A DNA stretch of 43,533 nucleotides from Ekhidna sp. GTDB lineage: Bacteria > Bacteroidota > Bacteroidia > Cytophagales > Cyclobacteriaceae. The position numbers were made by a program, and so were the translations under genes. Below the pieces are notes generated by a model. It did not search any database, was not told where the DNA came from, and saw only the letters and a list, made by a program, of their open reading frames with translations. Position 1 is the first letter of the stretch, and the number at the start of each line of letters is the position of its first letter. Shown here piece after piece: positions 17,830 to 25,957 of the stretch. The DNA lies in NCBI GenBank assembly GCA_014323825.1, contig JACONI010000041.1, forward strand, positions 1 to 43,533. Direction: 5' to 3'.

Positions 17830-19119
17830 TTATTTCCCTCGCCTTGAACCTGAACGACTTCTTGATCTGCCCGAAGAGGAACCGGAACCAACCGATGACC
17901 TGCTTCTTGATGAGCCGGAAGACCTCACAGATCCCGAACTTCGAGATGATCTACCGGATCTGACAGACCTTGAACTACCGGATGATCTTGAAGACCCGGA
18001 TGTTCCAAAGTTTGAAGATCTTGATCTGGAACCGGAGCCATTATTGTAGGAACTTGATCTACCGGAAGAACTGCTCCTTGATCGTTGATTCACAGAACTT
18101 CTACTTCGTCCGGAGGAATTACCGGAATTAAGAGTCGAGTTTCTGCTTCTTGAATTTCGGAGGTTAGTTCCCGAAACCGAATTTGAATATCGTGCACTTC
18201 TGGATCTATTCAAATACTCTCTCTGTTGAGTTGAACGTCTTAAAGATTCGTCTCTTCCATTGTTAGCTGCTGATGAAGCCCCGGCTGTTCTTGATCCTCC
18301 TGAAGCTGTTCTTGATCTTCCTGAAGAAGATACTTCGCCGCCTCTGCTATTCCTTGGGCCTCTAACCACCGTTCTTCCTCTTCTTACATTATCGGAAACG
18401 AATACTGCTCTTCTTCCACCAAAACCATTATAGTATCCCGGTGGGCACCAAGCGTTACCCCATCCCCAATTATTCCAACCCCACCCAGCGTTCCAACCCC
18501 ATGAAGGTCCCCAGAAAGGATCATAAAACCAAGGATCCCAGAATGGCTCATACCAGCCTCCCCATCCATAACCTACACTCCAGAAATTACCTCCCCAGGA
18601 ATTCCACCCCAAGCCCACATTCCATACCGGTCTATTCCATCGACTCCAGCCTAAATTATTATTATAATAATTATTAATGATCACGGGATCGTTTTGATAA
18701 GTATCAATCGGATCACTAAAGTTTGCATTAAGCTGATTTTGACCCGTGCCACGGCTATTACCTGTTTGATTTATACCTCTTGAATTGGAAAAGTCAGCAT
18801 TTGTGTAATCCTCGATCGTTTTATCCGGTTTATACAAATCATAAGATTCCTGGCTTATCGTTCTCTCTGCAACCAGATTCTCAGGAAGCGGTTCCACATC
18901 ATATTGTTTTCCAAGAAACGAGGTAGGCCGGAAATCATTTTGATCAGTGGTAATCAGCTCCTTTTGCGTAAACGGCTGAGATGTTCTTGTCTCTGTCTTC
19001 TTTTTCTTTTGTTTCTCACGGTCCGACTTATTGAAGTACAGGTCATCGTACTCTTGCCCAAATCCAACGACACTTGTAAAGACAAAGGCAACTACTAGGA
19101 AATTTTTGATATGTCTCAT
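17830..19119 (-). CDS. Exported Ser/Arg-rich protein, unknown function
   Basis: Protein of 429 residues. Signal peptide MRHIKNFLVVAFVFTSVVGFG is followed by a charged linker, a Trp/Gly/Asn-rich block at about 150-225 (repeated GWG, WNNWGWG and FWDPWFYDPFW patterns) and a C-terminal half dominated by Ser, Arg and Gly (RSSGSSRS-type runs). It has no recognisable enzymatic domain. The composition suggests a disordered, strongly basic tail that could bind polyanions, glycans or the cell surface. I start at ATG 19119 instead of a TTG three codons upstream. Followed immediately by the FadL-like porin. Confidence 0.75.
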   Translation of the reverse strand: MRHIKNFLVVAFVFTSVVGFGQEYDDLYFNKSDREKQKKKKTETRTSQPFTQKELITTDQNDFRPTSFLGKQYDVEPLPENLVAERTISQESYDLYKPDKTIEDYTNADFSNSRGINQTGNSRGTGQNQLNANFSDPIDTYQNDPVIINNYYNNNLGWSRWNRPVWNVGLGWNSWGGNFWSVGYGWGGWYEPFWDPWFYDPFWGPSWGWNAGWGWNNWGWGNAWCPPGYYNGFGGRRAVFVSDNVRRGRTVVRGPRNSRGGEVSSSGRSRTASGGSRTAGASSAANNGRDESLRRSTQQREYLNRSRSARYSNSVSGTNLRNSRSRNSTLNSGNSSGRSRSSVNQRSRSSSSGRSSSYNNGSGSRSRSSNFGTSGSSRSSGSSRSVRSGRSSRSSGSVRSSGSSRSRSSVGSGSSSGRSRSRSGSRRGK

Positions 19120-19251
19120 AACGTTCAACTTTTATTTATACTTAATTAACGATGCTTCCCTTCTGTCTGTTCACATGGTCAGCTATATTTACCATTTGTT
19201 AAATTTTTCATAAAATATAATCAAACTTCATACCAAAAGGATTTATTATTT

Positions 19252-20721
19252 ATGGCAAAAGCAATTCCATCTCGTTCCGAGGACTATTCGCTTTGGTACA
19301 ATGAACTGGTAAAAAAAGCCGGATTAGCAGAAAATTCCCCCGTGAGAGGCTGTATGGTTATTAAACCTTATGGTTTTGCCATCTGGGAAAAAATGCAGCA
19401 AACCTTAGATCAAATGTTTAAGGAAACCGGTCATGAGAATGCTTACTTCCCTCTTTTGATTCCAAAATCTTTCCTGAATCGTGAAGCCGATCATGTGGAA
19501 GGTTTTGCCAAGGAGTGTGCAGTCGTTACACACTATCGCTTAAAAACAGATGAAGAAGGGGCAGGAGTGGTTGTCGATCCCGAGGCCAGGCTTGAAGAAG
19601 AGTTGATCGTCCGGCCAACCTCTGAAACGGTAATTTGGGACGCTTACAAAAATTGGATACAATCTTATCGTGATCTCCCATTGCTCATCAACCAATGGGC
19701 CAACGTAATGCGTTGGGAAATGCGTACCCGACTTTTTCTCCGTACTGCGGAATTCTTGTGGCAAGAAGGACATACTGCCCATGCGACTAAAGAAGAAGCC
19801 CGGAGTGAAACGAGGCAGATGCTTGAAGTTTATGCCGGATTCGTTGAGGATTATATGGCTATACCTGTAATAAAAGGCGTGAAAACGGAGAGCGAACGCT
19901 TTGCAGGTGCAGTAGATACGTTTTGTATTGAAGCGATGATGCAGGATGGAAAAGCCTTACAGGCCGGAACCTCACACTTCCTCGGGCAGAATTTTGCTAA
20001 GGCTTTTGATGTAAAGTTTACAACGAAAGAAGGAAAAGAAGAATTTGTTTGGGGAACTTCGTGGGGAGTGAGTACTCGTTTGATGGGTGCTTTGATCATG
20101 GCGCATGCCGATGATGACGGCTTAGTGCTACCTCCAAAGCTCGCTCCAATTCAAGTGATAATTGTTCCTGTTTATTTCAAAGATGAAGACCTTGAGAAAA
20201 TTACCAAAGCCGTCAATCCGATTCTTGATGCCCTGAAAGAAAGAGGAATTTCTGTAAAATTTGATACCAGAGATACGCACAAACCGGGTTGGAAATTCGC
20301 AGAGTACGAGTTGAAAGGGGTGCCGCTTCGCCTGGCCATCGGCCCTAAAGATTTGGAAAAAGGGACGGTAGAAGTAGCAAGAAGAGATACCAAAGAAAAA
20401 TCTCTCCAGCCAATGGACTCAATTGTTGAACATGTTGCAAAACTGCTTGAAAACATCCAGGATAATATCTACTCCAAAGCAGCTACTTTTAGGGAAGAAA
20501 ATACGAAAGAAGCAAACTCATGGGAGGAGTTCAGGGAGTTGGTTGAACAAGGGTTTGTTTATGCTCATTGGGACGGAACCACGGAAACTGAGGATAAGAT
20601 AAAGGAAGAAACCAAAGCAACGATTCGGTGCATCCCTTTAAATCAAACCAAAGAAAAGGGTAAATGTATCTTTACCGGAGAACCTTCTCAAGGGAGGGTT
20701 CTTTTTGCTAAAGCGTATTAG
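19252..20721 (+). CDS. proS: Prolyl-tRNA synthetase (class II, ProS type 3)
   Basis: Class II synthetase of 489 residues of the shorter, archaeal/eukaryotic-like ProRS group, lacking the bacterial editing insertion. Visible signatures are [15 protein letters not shown] near the N terminus, motif 2 with [20 protein letters not shown] and [10 protein letters not shown], and motif 3 near [20 protein letters not shown]. The anticodon-binding domain (about 285-390) and a C-terminal zinc-like domain (CIPLN...GKCIFTGEP) complete it. It charges tRNA-Pro. A 13-bp stem terminator overlaps the last codons. No good TAnnTTTG promoter was found upstream. Confidence 0.95.
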   Translation: MAKAIPSRSEDYSLWYNELVKKAGLAENSPVRGCMVIKPYGFAIWEKMQQTLDQMFKETGHENAYFPLLIPKSFLNREADHVEGFAKECAVVTHYRLKTDEEGAGVVVDPEARLEEELIVRPTSETVIWDAYKNWIQSYRDLPLLINQWANVMRWEMRTRLFLRTAEFLWQEGHTAHATKEEARSETRQMLEVYAGFVEDYMAIPVIKGVKTESERFAGAVDTFCIEAMMQDGKALQAGTSHFLGQNFAKAFDVKFTTKEGKEEFVWGTSWGVSTRLMGALIMAHADDDGLVLPPKLAPIQVIIVPVYFKDEDLEKITKAVNPILDALKERGISVKFDTRDTHKPGWKFAEYELKGVPLRLAIGPKDLEKGTVEVARRDTKEKSLQPMDSIVEHVAKLLENIQDNIYSKAATFREENTKEANSWEEFRELVEQGFVYAHWDGTTETEDKIKEETKATIRCIPLNQTKEKGKCIFTGEPSQGRVLFAKAY

Positions 20722-20737
20722 AGGGCTTTAGCAAAAA
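20702..20737. terminator. Bidirectional terminator at the proS 3' end
   Basis: Perfect 13-bp inverted repeat, TTTTTGCTAAAGC at 20702-20714 and its complement at 20725-20737, with a 10-nt loop. The flanking T and A runs allow it to work for proS on plus and for the convergent DUF2335 remnant on minus. The left arm overlaps the last proS codons and its stop codon lies in the loop. Confidence 0.8.
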
Positions 20738-20738
20738 T

Positions 20739-21083
20739 CTAATTAGATTCCGTAAAATTAAATCCTTGTAAAGCCATAATACATAGAACAAAAGCCAGCA
20801 TCTGCCCCTGTCTTCGCAATCCAAAGTCTTTATTCAAATATTGCTCATCTAACTTATGCTGATGCCTTTGTTCTTCAAGAACCATCTTCTTCATTTGAGT
20901 GGTAAGATCAGGATCAATCTCATGATAATAGTCGTAGTCCTCAGGATTCGGATAAGGACCTGTCCTGATGCTCACTTACTGAGAAACTATCTGAACTATT
21001 CTCCCGGCTTCATTCCCTCCAAGTTTAGGAAACTCCTGACGTAATTGTTTGGTAATTGACTCACCGTTGGGCTTCTTGCTCAT
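20739..21083 (-). pseudogene. DUF2335-like membrane protein, broken by an in-frame stop
   Basis: ATG at 21083 opens a frame (MSKKPNGESITKQLRQEFPK...) that meets TAA after 35 codons (...IVQIVSQ, stop) and continues in the same frame as VSIRTGPYPNPEDYDYYHEI. The segment GPYPNPEDYDYY followed by MVLEEQRHQHKLDEQ and a hydrophobic stretch (LAFVLCIMAL) matches the DUF2335 pattern of a membrane protein with HxH-like charged helix. A single C-to-T change (CAA to TAA) would explain the stop. The second membrane helix usual for the family is also missing. A GTG (20975) could start a 78-residue product, so residual expression is possible. Confidence 0.6.
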
Positions 21084-21086
21084 GAA

Positions 21087-21302
21087 CTACATGGTGGTAA
21101 GTTCTTCACCTGAAAAACGATTATCAAAACCCTTTCTCACGGTATTATTGCTAAGTGCTCTTTTATAGTATATGCCTACGTTGTACCAGCTTACGGTCAG
21201 ATTATCATTATCTCTTTGTTCTAAACCATCTCCCATTACATTAAAACTTGATTCAATGCCTTTAAGGAGGTATCGTCTATTATTTTTCCAGTTCTTCTTC
21301 AT
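21087..21302 (-). CDS. Small hypothetical protein
   Basis: Soluble protein of 71 residues, starting MKKNWKNNRRYLLKGIESSF, with no recognisable domain. It ends 3 bp before the start of the DUF2335 remnant, in the same direction, so the two look like a small operon in the accessory zone. Short length and lack of a family make this a moderate call; the ATG start and tight spacing support it. Confidence 0.5.
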   Translation of the reverse strand: MKKNWKNNRRYLLKGIESSFNVMGDGLEQRDNDNLTVSWYNVGIYYKRALSNNTVRKGFDNRFSGEELTTM

Positions 21303-21417
21303 AATTTAGTTAGTTTTTCACATTCATAATTATATTAGTTTAAAACAATACACCAATACATTCGGCTAAAGATAATACTGTATCCTAATAGCTAGGGAAA
21401 TAACTAACTTGCAATGT

Positions 21418-22053
21418 ATGCAATCTAATCTTTATCAGGATTTTGACTTCTCACTGCTAAACGACCCTGAGTTCAAGGAGGATTCCGTCAGGGAGGAACT
21501 GATCTTACCCTTCCTAAAAATGTTGAATTACAAGCCTTTTGGCAAGAATCGGATCATCAGAAGCAAGACCCTGACACATCCTTATGTAAAGACAGGAGCG
21601 AGCCGGAGGAATGTAACCAGCATCCCCGACTATCTTTTTGAGGTGAATGGTGAGTATTCATGGGTTTTGGATGCCAAAGGGCCTAATGAAGACATTAAAT
21701 CAGGCGAACACCTGGAGCAAGCTTATTTCTATGCTATTCATCCGGAGATAAGGGTAAACTATTTTGCACTTTGTAACGGAAGAGCGTTTCTTCTGCAAAA
21801 AGTAAATGAAAAAACGCCTACGCTCTATTTCCACCTGGAAGAACTTGATAATTATTGGCACAACATCAAACAGTTTTTATCACCCGACGCATTTGTACAA
21901 GAATCCATCTTAGCCGAACCGGAAGAGGAGTATCCATCCACCGAGTTTGACTATGATGCTATCCAACTGCCAAAGCCGGTGATGGTGAAAAAGCAAGCTG
22001 CAAAAAGACATTTTGGAGTGCATGGCTATTTCACCAAGCAGGCATGGAAATAA
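21418..22053 (+). CDS. HsdR N-terminal-like nuclease domain protein, probably truncated
   Basis: Protein of 211 residues resembling the type I restriction HsdR N-terminal (PD-(D/E)xK-like) domain. Visible elements are EDSVREELILPFLKML, then IPDYLFEVNGEYSWVLDAKG (Asp, then D-A-K in place of the ExK) and EQAYFYAIHPEIRVNYFALC. It stops right after KRHFGVHGYFTKQAWK; from memory, similar sequence in larger homologues leads into a DNA methyltransferase domain, so this may be the 5' remnant of a fused restriction-modification gene. Start is ATG 21418; the longer frame begins with TTG. A strong terminator follows. Confidence 0.6.
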   Translation: MQSNLYQDFDFSLLNDPEFKEDSVREELILPFLKMLNYKPFGKNRIIRSKTLTHPYVKTGASRRNVTSIPDYLFEVNGEYSWVLDAKGPNEDIKSGEHLEQAYFYAIHPEIRVNYFALCNGRAFLLQKVNEKTPTLYFHLEELDNYWHNIKQFLSPDAFVQESILAEPEEEYPSTEFDYDAIQLPKPVMVKKQAAKRHFGVHGYFTKQAWK

Positions 22054-22100
22054 GGTCGGGGGTTGAAGAAATGAGGTCGGCGAGCGGTTCGGGGCGAAAA

Positions 22101-22136
22101 AAACTAAAGGCACTGCGTTAGCGGTGCCTTTAGTTT
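22101..22136. terminator. Terminator between convergent genes
   Basis: Perfect 13-bp stem, AAACTAAAGGCAC at 22101-22113 and GTGCCTTTAGTTT at 22124-22136, loop of 10 nt. On the minus strand it is followed by a T run (AAAAAAA on plus at 22097-22103), so it fits best as the end of the barrel gene; on plus the U-tract is short. Confidence 0.8.
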
Positions 22137-22181
22137 ATGAGATAAAATCTAGTTTATGTGCTTGCGATGGCACTAGTTTAA

Positions 22182-22942
22182 TTATTTATTAAAAATAAAA
22201 CCTACTCCTGCTTGTATCACTTGGTTTTTCCATTCACTTTTATCGTCTCCTATGGAATCAAAGATGTCAGCTAATCCTAAATTGTATCTGCCTTCGATGA
22301 AGAAGCCGCTTTTGAACTGATAACCTAATCCGGCTGCTAAGCCGAAGTCGAAGTCTTTATAATCAGACAGCACACCATAATCATTCTTCCCACTGTCATT
22401 AAATTCATCAGGCTCGACCTTATAGTCCTCCTCTACTCGAGCGGAGACGTTGGCTGCGATGTACGGACCTGCATTTAGGAAGATCCCCGGACCTATCACT
22501 ATTTTATAGAGAATGGGCAGTTGTATTTGTCCTATTCTATAGATAAGGTTCTCTGTCGTTGTACTAGTGGAAGATCCGCTTGAAGACACCTCTACAGTGG
22601 ATCTTTCAGCCCCTACGGAAGAATACAGGGCTTCGAATTGTATCATTGACTTTCCTTCTTCGTTTAAAGGCAATTGTAATACCAATCCTGCGTGAGCACT
22701 TAATCTGGTCTCTGTGTCCACACCTTCCAACTTTTCGTCTACTGTCTCTGAAAAACTAGCATTGGCAATATTGCTACCTGCTTTAACCCCAAAAACTGCT
22801 TGGGCATTGACTTGTAAAATGCTCAGCATTAAAGCTATTAATGCAAACGTAATTGTTCGTAATTGTTCGTAATTGTTCGTAATTGTTCGTAATTGTTCGT
22901 AATTGTTCGTAATTGTTCGTAATTGTTCGTAACTTTTTTCAT
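22182..22942 (-). CDS. Outer-membrane beta-barrel protein, out of frame with its start by a decamer repeat
   Basis: PorT/OMP_b-brl family barrel. The mature part (AVFGVKAGSNIANASF to VGFIFNK, with a central GIFLNAGPYIAANVSARVE) is open only from ATG 22829, which would give just nine residues of a signal peptide. A proper start exists at 22942 (ATG AAA AAA GTT), followed by eight ACGAACAATT decamers. With eight copies that frame ends at a TAA just after the array; with nine (or six, or twelve) it reads MKKV-(TNNYEQLRTI)n-TFALIALMLSILQVNAQ and joins the barrel. The full gene therefore looks phase-variable and is OFF here. Possible surface antigen or receptor; ligand unknown. Confidence 0.78.
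22851..22930 (-). repeat. Eight perfect 10-bp repeats (AATTGTTCGT), phase switch
   Basis: Eight identical AATTGTTCGT units without a single mismatch, lying between the ATG at 22942 and the hydrophobic core of the signal peptide. Three units (30 bp) encode one TNNYEQLRTI block, and no frame through the array contains a stop. As ten is not a multiple of three, gain or loss of one unit changes the frame. Perfect identity points to recent slippage. Confidence 0.93.
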
Positions 22943-23185
22943 TATAAATGTTAATTTAATTAAAAATAATTGTTTCTGAAAGGCAAAAATAAAAAAGAAT
23001 GGAAAATCTACAAAAGAAAAAGAGAAAAAAGGCAGCTGCCTGAAACTTATTGTGTACGGTTTTAGATAAAATACGCAAAAAGACTAATGGAAAACCGGAC
23101 AAGCATCCTTATTTTGAATAAGTCCATTGCAGTTTATGAAGGAAAATATTTTCACTGAACAGTGTTTCGATTATTTCGTTTATAA

Positions 23186-23202
23186 TTGTAATTTAATTAC
23201 AA
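23186..23202. promoter_or_regulatory. Palindromic operator candidate before the toxin-antitoxin pair
   Basis: TTGTAAT-TTA-ATTACAA is a perfect 7-bp inverted repeat ending 14 bp before the antitoxin ATG. A second, smaller one (CTTATT-TTG-AATAAG, 23108-23122) lies upstream. Antitoxins of this type usually repress their own operon, so this is a likely binding site; inference only. Confidence 0.45.
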
Positions 23203-23216
23203 CCAACCGTTAAGTT

Positions 23217-23669
23217 ATGTCAGTATCTGTTTCAGATAAGCCCTCAAAAAATGAGCAGGCAATAGCGATGGAGTCCTACGAACCGCTGCTTGCTGTTTTA
23301 GAACAGCTAAAAGAAGAAACTCCGGAGATAGCAATTGAGGAAACAGGCAGGCGAATTAAGATACCATTAAACACCCTGAAGCTTCTTGCCAAAATATTGA
23401 AAGCTACCAGCGAAGGCAAACCGGTAAATATTATTCCGGTTGAAATGGAACTAACCACGCAGGCGGCTGCTGATTATATTGGCTGCTCCAGACCGCATAT
23501 AGTTAAATTGTTGGAAGAGAAAAAAATCCCTTTTATCAAAATAGGCAGGCACAGAAGGGTAAAAATGGATGATCTGGTTAAGTACAAAAAAGATTTAAAA
23601 GAAAAACAGCGTAAGGCACTTATCCAAATGATGAGGGGAGATGAAGAGCTTAAACTTTATGATCTATAG
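23217..23669 (+). CDS. Helix-turn-helix (excisionase-like) antitoxin
   Basis: Protein of 150 residues with a MerR/excisionase-type winged helix at about 79-125 (LTTQAAADYIGCSRPHIVKL, then IPFIKIGRHRRVKMDDLVKY). The N-terminal half is helical and acidic. It overlaps the PIN-domain gene by 11 bp (its TAG lies inside the toxin start region), the usual antitoxin-first order. Proteins of this family paired with PIN toxins neutralise the nuclease and repress the operon. The palindrome at 23186-23202 is a plausible operator. Confidence 0.8.
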   Translation: MSVSVSDKPSKNEQAIAMESYEPLLAVLEQLKEETPEIAIEETGRRIKIPLNTLKLLAKILKATSEGKPVNIIPVEMELTTQAAADYIGCSRPHIVKLLEEKKIPFIKIGRHRRVKMDDLVKYKKDLKEKQRKALIQMMRGDEELKLYDL

Positions 23670-24222
23670 CTCGAGATTTACTTGTGTTATTGATACGTGT
23701 GTTTTGCACCCTCTCCATGTACGAGATTTAATTTTATGGTTTGCCTACTCAGGTCTTTTTGTTCCAAAGTGGAGTAAGCATATTTTTGATGAGTGGAGGG
23801 AATTAATGTTTAGAAAAAAGGTTCCAAAAAAAGAAATTAATCATCGAATTGATAGCGTCTTGAATGGCTTCCCGGATGCTATGGTTACAAATTATGAGAC
23901 GCATATAGTAAGTCTAACAGGAATTAACAAAAAAGATAGGCATGTCTTAGCTGCTGCCATCAAAATAAATGCAAGTCTAATTGTCACTAATAATCTTAAA
24001 GATTTCCCAAAGGATTATTTAGAAAGTTTTGGACTTTATGCAAAATCAGCTGCTGATTTCTTAGTAGATATTATTGGTTTGCATGATGAAGAAGCTATCA
24101 AAGCTTTTAGAATGATGGTCGTCAATCGAAGAAATCCATCCATTAATGAACATGAAATGTTAGATATTTTAAGGAATAATGGATTAAAAGATACCGCTGA
24201 CTATATTCACGCATTGATTTAA
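23659..24222 (+). CDS. PIN-domain toxin (VapC-like ribonuclease)
   Basis: PIN-fold protein of 187 residues. Acidic residues expected for the Mg-dependent ribonuclease site are visible: Asp12 in CVIDTCVLHP, the acidic pair in HIFDEWRE, Asp in KKDRHVLAAA and the Asn-Asn-Leu-Lys-Asp of VTNNLKDFP. The C-terminal helices after that are longer than in minimal VapC, as in the PIN_3-type family. ATG 23659 is preferred to 23641 since it removes only six residues before the first strand. The stop lies one base before nfeD, so the toxin pair may be read with nfeD-floA. Target RNA unknown. Confidence 0.8.
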   Translation: MIYSSRFTCVIDTCVLHPLHVRDLILWFAYSGLFVPKWSKHIFDEWRELMFRKKVPKKEINHRIDSVLNGFPDAMVTNYETHIVSLTGINKKDRHVLAAAIKINASLIVTNNLKDFPKDYLESFGLYAKSAADFLVDIIGLHDEEAIKAFRMMVVNRRNPSINEHEMLDILRNNGLKDTADYIHALI

Positions 24223-24223
24223 T

Positions 24224-24694
24224 ATGGACTGGTTACTCATACTCGGATTAATGTTATTCGGCACCTTTTTAATAGTGGCAGAGATTATTTTTGTGCCGGG
24301 CACTACCATTATTGGTATCCTTGGAGCCATCTTCTCAGTTTATTGCATTTATCTTGGCTATGATTATTACGGGCCGGCTACCGGCACCTTAGTACTCATT
24401 GGGTCTGTAATGCTCAACATACTTGCTTTGGTAATTGCATTTAAAAATAAATCATGGGAAAGGTTTTCGTTGAAAAATACCATGAAGGGAAAATTTAATG
24501 AAGACTCCGGATTCAATATTAAAAAAGGAGATAAAGGGATGACCATTTCCTCTTTAAAACCAATTGGCAAAGCTATATTTGGGTCCAATGAAGTTGAAGT
24601 GCGATCAGAAGGTGGTTTTGTCACTGAAAATATTGAAATTGAAGTCAAAAGAATTGATTCATCAAAAATTATTGTACAACCTATAAATAACTAA
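24224..24694 (+). CDS. NfeD-family membrane protein
   Basis: Short NfeD (156 residues). Two or three membrane helices (about 1-70, [20 protein letters not shown] and so on) precede a C-terminal OB-fold-like domain ([20 protein letters not shown]). Short NfeD proteins are typically encoded beside a flotillin/SPFH protein and act with it at membrane microdomains; here floA follows after 7 bp, which supports this. No protease domain is present, so it is the short form. Starts one base after the PIN gene stop. Confidence 0.85.
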   Translation: MDWLLILGLMLFGTFLIVAEIIFVPGTTIIGILGAIFSVYCIYLGYDYYGPATGTLVLIGSVMLNILALVIAFKNKSWERFSLKNTMKGKFNEDSGFNIKKGDKGMTISSLKPIGKAIFGSNEVEVRSEGGFVTENIEIEVKRIDSSKIIVQPINN

Positions 24695-24701
24695 AATTAT
24701 C

Positions 24702-25721
24702 ATGGGCAGCATTATCCCAATTTTATTTGTAATCGGAGGTATTATCCTCTTTTTTATCTTTCTATACTTTGTTCCTGTCAATCTCTGGATTACCGCTATT
24801 TTCTCCGGTGTGAGAGTAGGTCTGCTGGAATTGGTCTTTATGAGAATTAGAAAAGTACCTCCTTCCATCATCGTTAATTCGCTTATCACCGCCACAAAGG
24901 CCGGTCTTACAGTTCTTCAGGAGGATGAGTCTGCCAGGCGGCCGCTGCGAACCCAGGAACTGGAAACACACTATTTGGCAGGGGGCAATGTCCCTCAGGT
25001 AATTAAAGCATTAATCTCTGCGGACAAGGCGAATATTAATTTGACTTTCAAACAAGCCACGGCCATAGATCTTGCCGGCAGAGATGTATTCGAGGCTGTT
25101 CAGATTTCCGTAAACCCAAAAGTCATCAACACTCCTTCTGTGGCAGCTGTGGCCGCTGACGGTATTCAATTAGTCGCAAAAGCACGTGTAACCATTCGCG
25201 CGAACATTCAGCAATTAGTCGGAGGAGCCGGCGAAGAGACGATTTTGGCAAGAGTAGGAGAAGGAATTGTAACCTCAGTAGGTTCTGCGGCTACTCACAA
25301 AGAAGTACTTGAAAACCCGGATAAAATCTCGAAACTGGTCCTACAAAGAGGATTAGATGCAGGAACTGCTTTTGAGATTCTTTCCATTGATATTGCGGAT
25401 GTGGATGTCGGAGCGAATATCGGAGCAAAACTTCAGACTGATCAAGCTTCTGCTGATTTGAAAGTTGCCGAAGCCAAAGCTGAGGAGCGAAGAGCCATGG
25501 CAGTGGCAGAAGAACAGGAAATGGTTGCTAAGGCGCAAGAAGCACGTGCCAAAGTAATACTCGCAGAGGCTGAAGTACCGAAAGCGTTAGCTGAAGCATT
25601 TAGAACCGGAAATCTGGGCGTAATGGACTATTATAAATTTCAGAACATAGAAGCCGATACGGACATGCGTCAGTCAATAGCCGGTTCCGGGAAAAAAGGA
25701 AGCAGCTCAGGCAAGAAATAG
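24702..25721 (+). CDS. floA: Flotillin-like protein FloA
   Basis: SPFH/flotillin-like protein of 339 residues (UPF0365/FloA type). It has an N-terminal membrane hairpin ([20 protein letters not shown]), an SPFH domain with [20 protein letters not shown] and [20 protein letters not shown], and a C-terminal Ala/Glu-rich coiled coil ([20 protein letters not shown]) ending in a flexible KKGSSSGKK tail. It would organise membrane microdomains together with NfeD. The last 251 bp (from 25471) occur again, identical, at 28937-29187. A terminator follows the stop. Confidence 0.92.
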   Translation: MGSIIPILFVIGGIILFFIFLYFVPVNLWITAIFSGVRVGLLELVFMRIRKVPPSIIVNSLITATKAGLTVLQEDESARRPLRTQELETHYLAGGNVPQVIKALISADKANINLTFKQATAIDLAGRDVFEAVQISVNPKVINTPSVAAVAADGIQLVAKARVTIRANIQQLVGGAGEETILARVGEGIVTSVGSAATHKEVLENPDKISKLVLQRGLDAGTAFEILSIDIADVDVGANIGAKLQTDQASADLKVAEAKAEERRAMAVAEEQEMVAKAQEARAKVILAEAEVPKALAEAFRTGNLGVMDYYKFQNIEADTDMRQSIAGSGKKGSSSGKK

Positions 25722-25806
25722 AAAATAGCCAACATAAAACTCTATCAATTTAATTTTAAAGCCCGGCAGATGCCGGGTTTTTGTTATTTAAAAATTCCCT
25801 TTTTTA
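25471..25806 (+). repeat. Direct repeat copy 1 (floA 3' end plus flank)
   Basis: Begins with AAGCCAAAGC in the floA coiled coil and includes its stop, the terminator and the start of the next flank. It is identical to 28937-29187 over the coding part; from the stop onward about eight of 85 bases differ, all transitions. On the minus strand just after the terminator, copy 1 reads VKKGIFK-stop, the last codons of a diverged DinB-type gene that ends IEKEGIFE at copy 2. Confidence 0.92.
25762..25785 (+). terminator. Terminator after floA
   Basis: Stem CCCGGCA (25762-25768) and TGCCGGG (25771-25777) followed by a T-rich tail; matches the copy after the floA fragment at 29228. Confidence 0.85.
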
Positions 25807-25957
25807 CCATTCCGAAAAGAGGGCTGTTAGAGAAAAAACAGGTATATACACTTTTAAACTCATGATTTTATTCCTTACTACCCTCTCCAGATGTAGTTTT
25901 AGCTACACTTAGTTACTTTTTTATCATTCTACTCTTAGTTGGAGAAATGCTCACATT

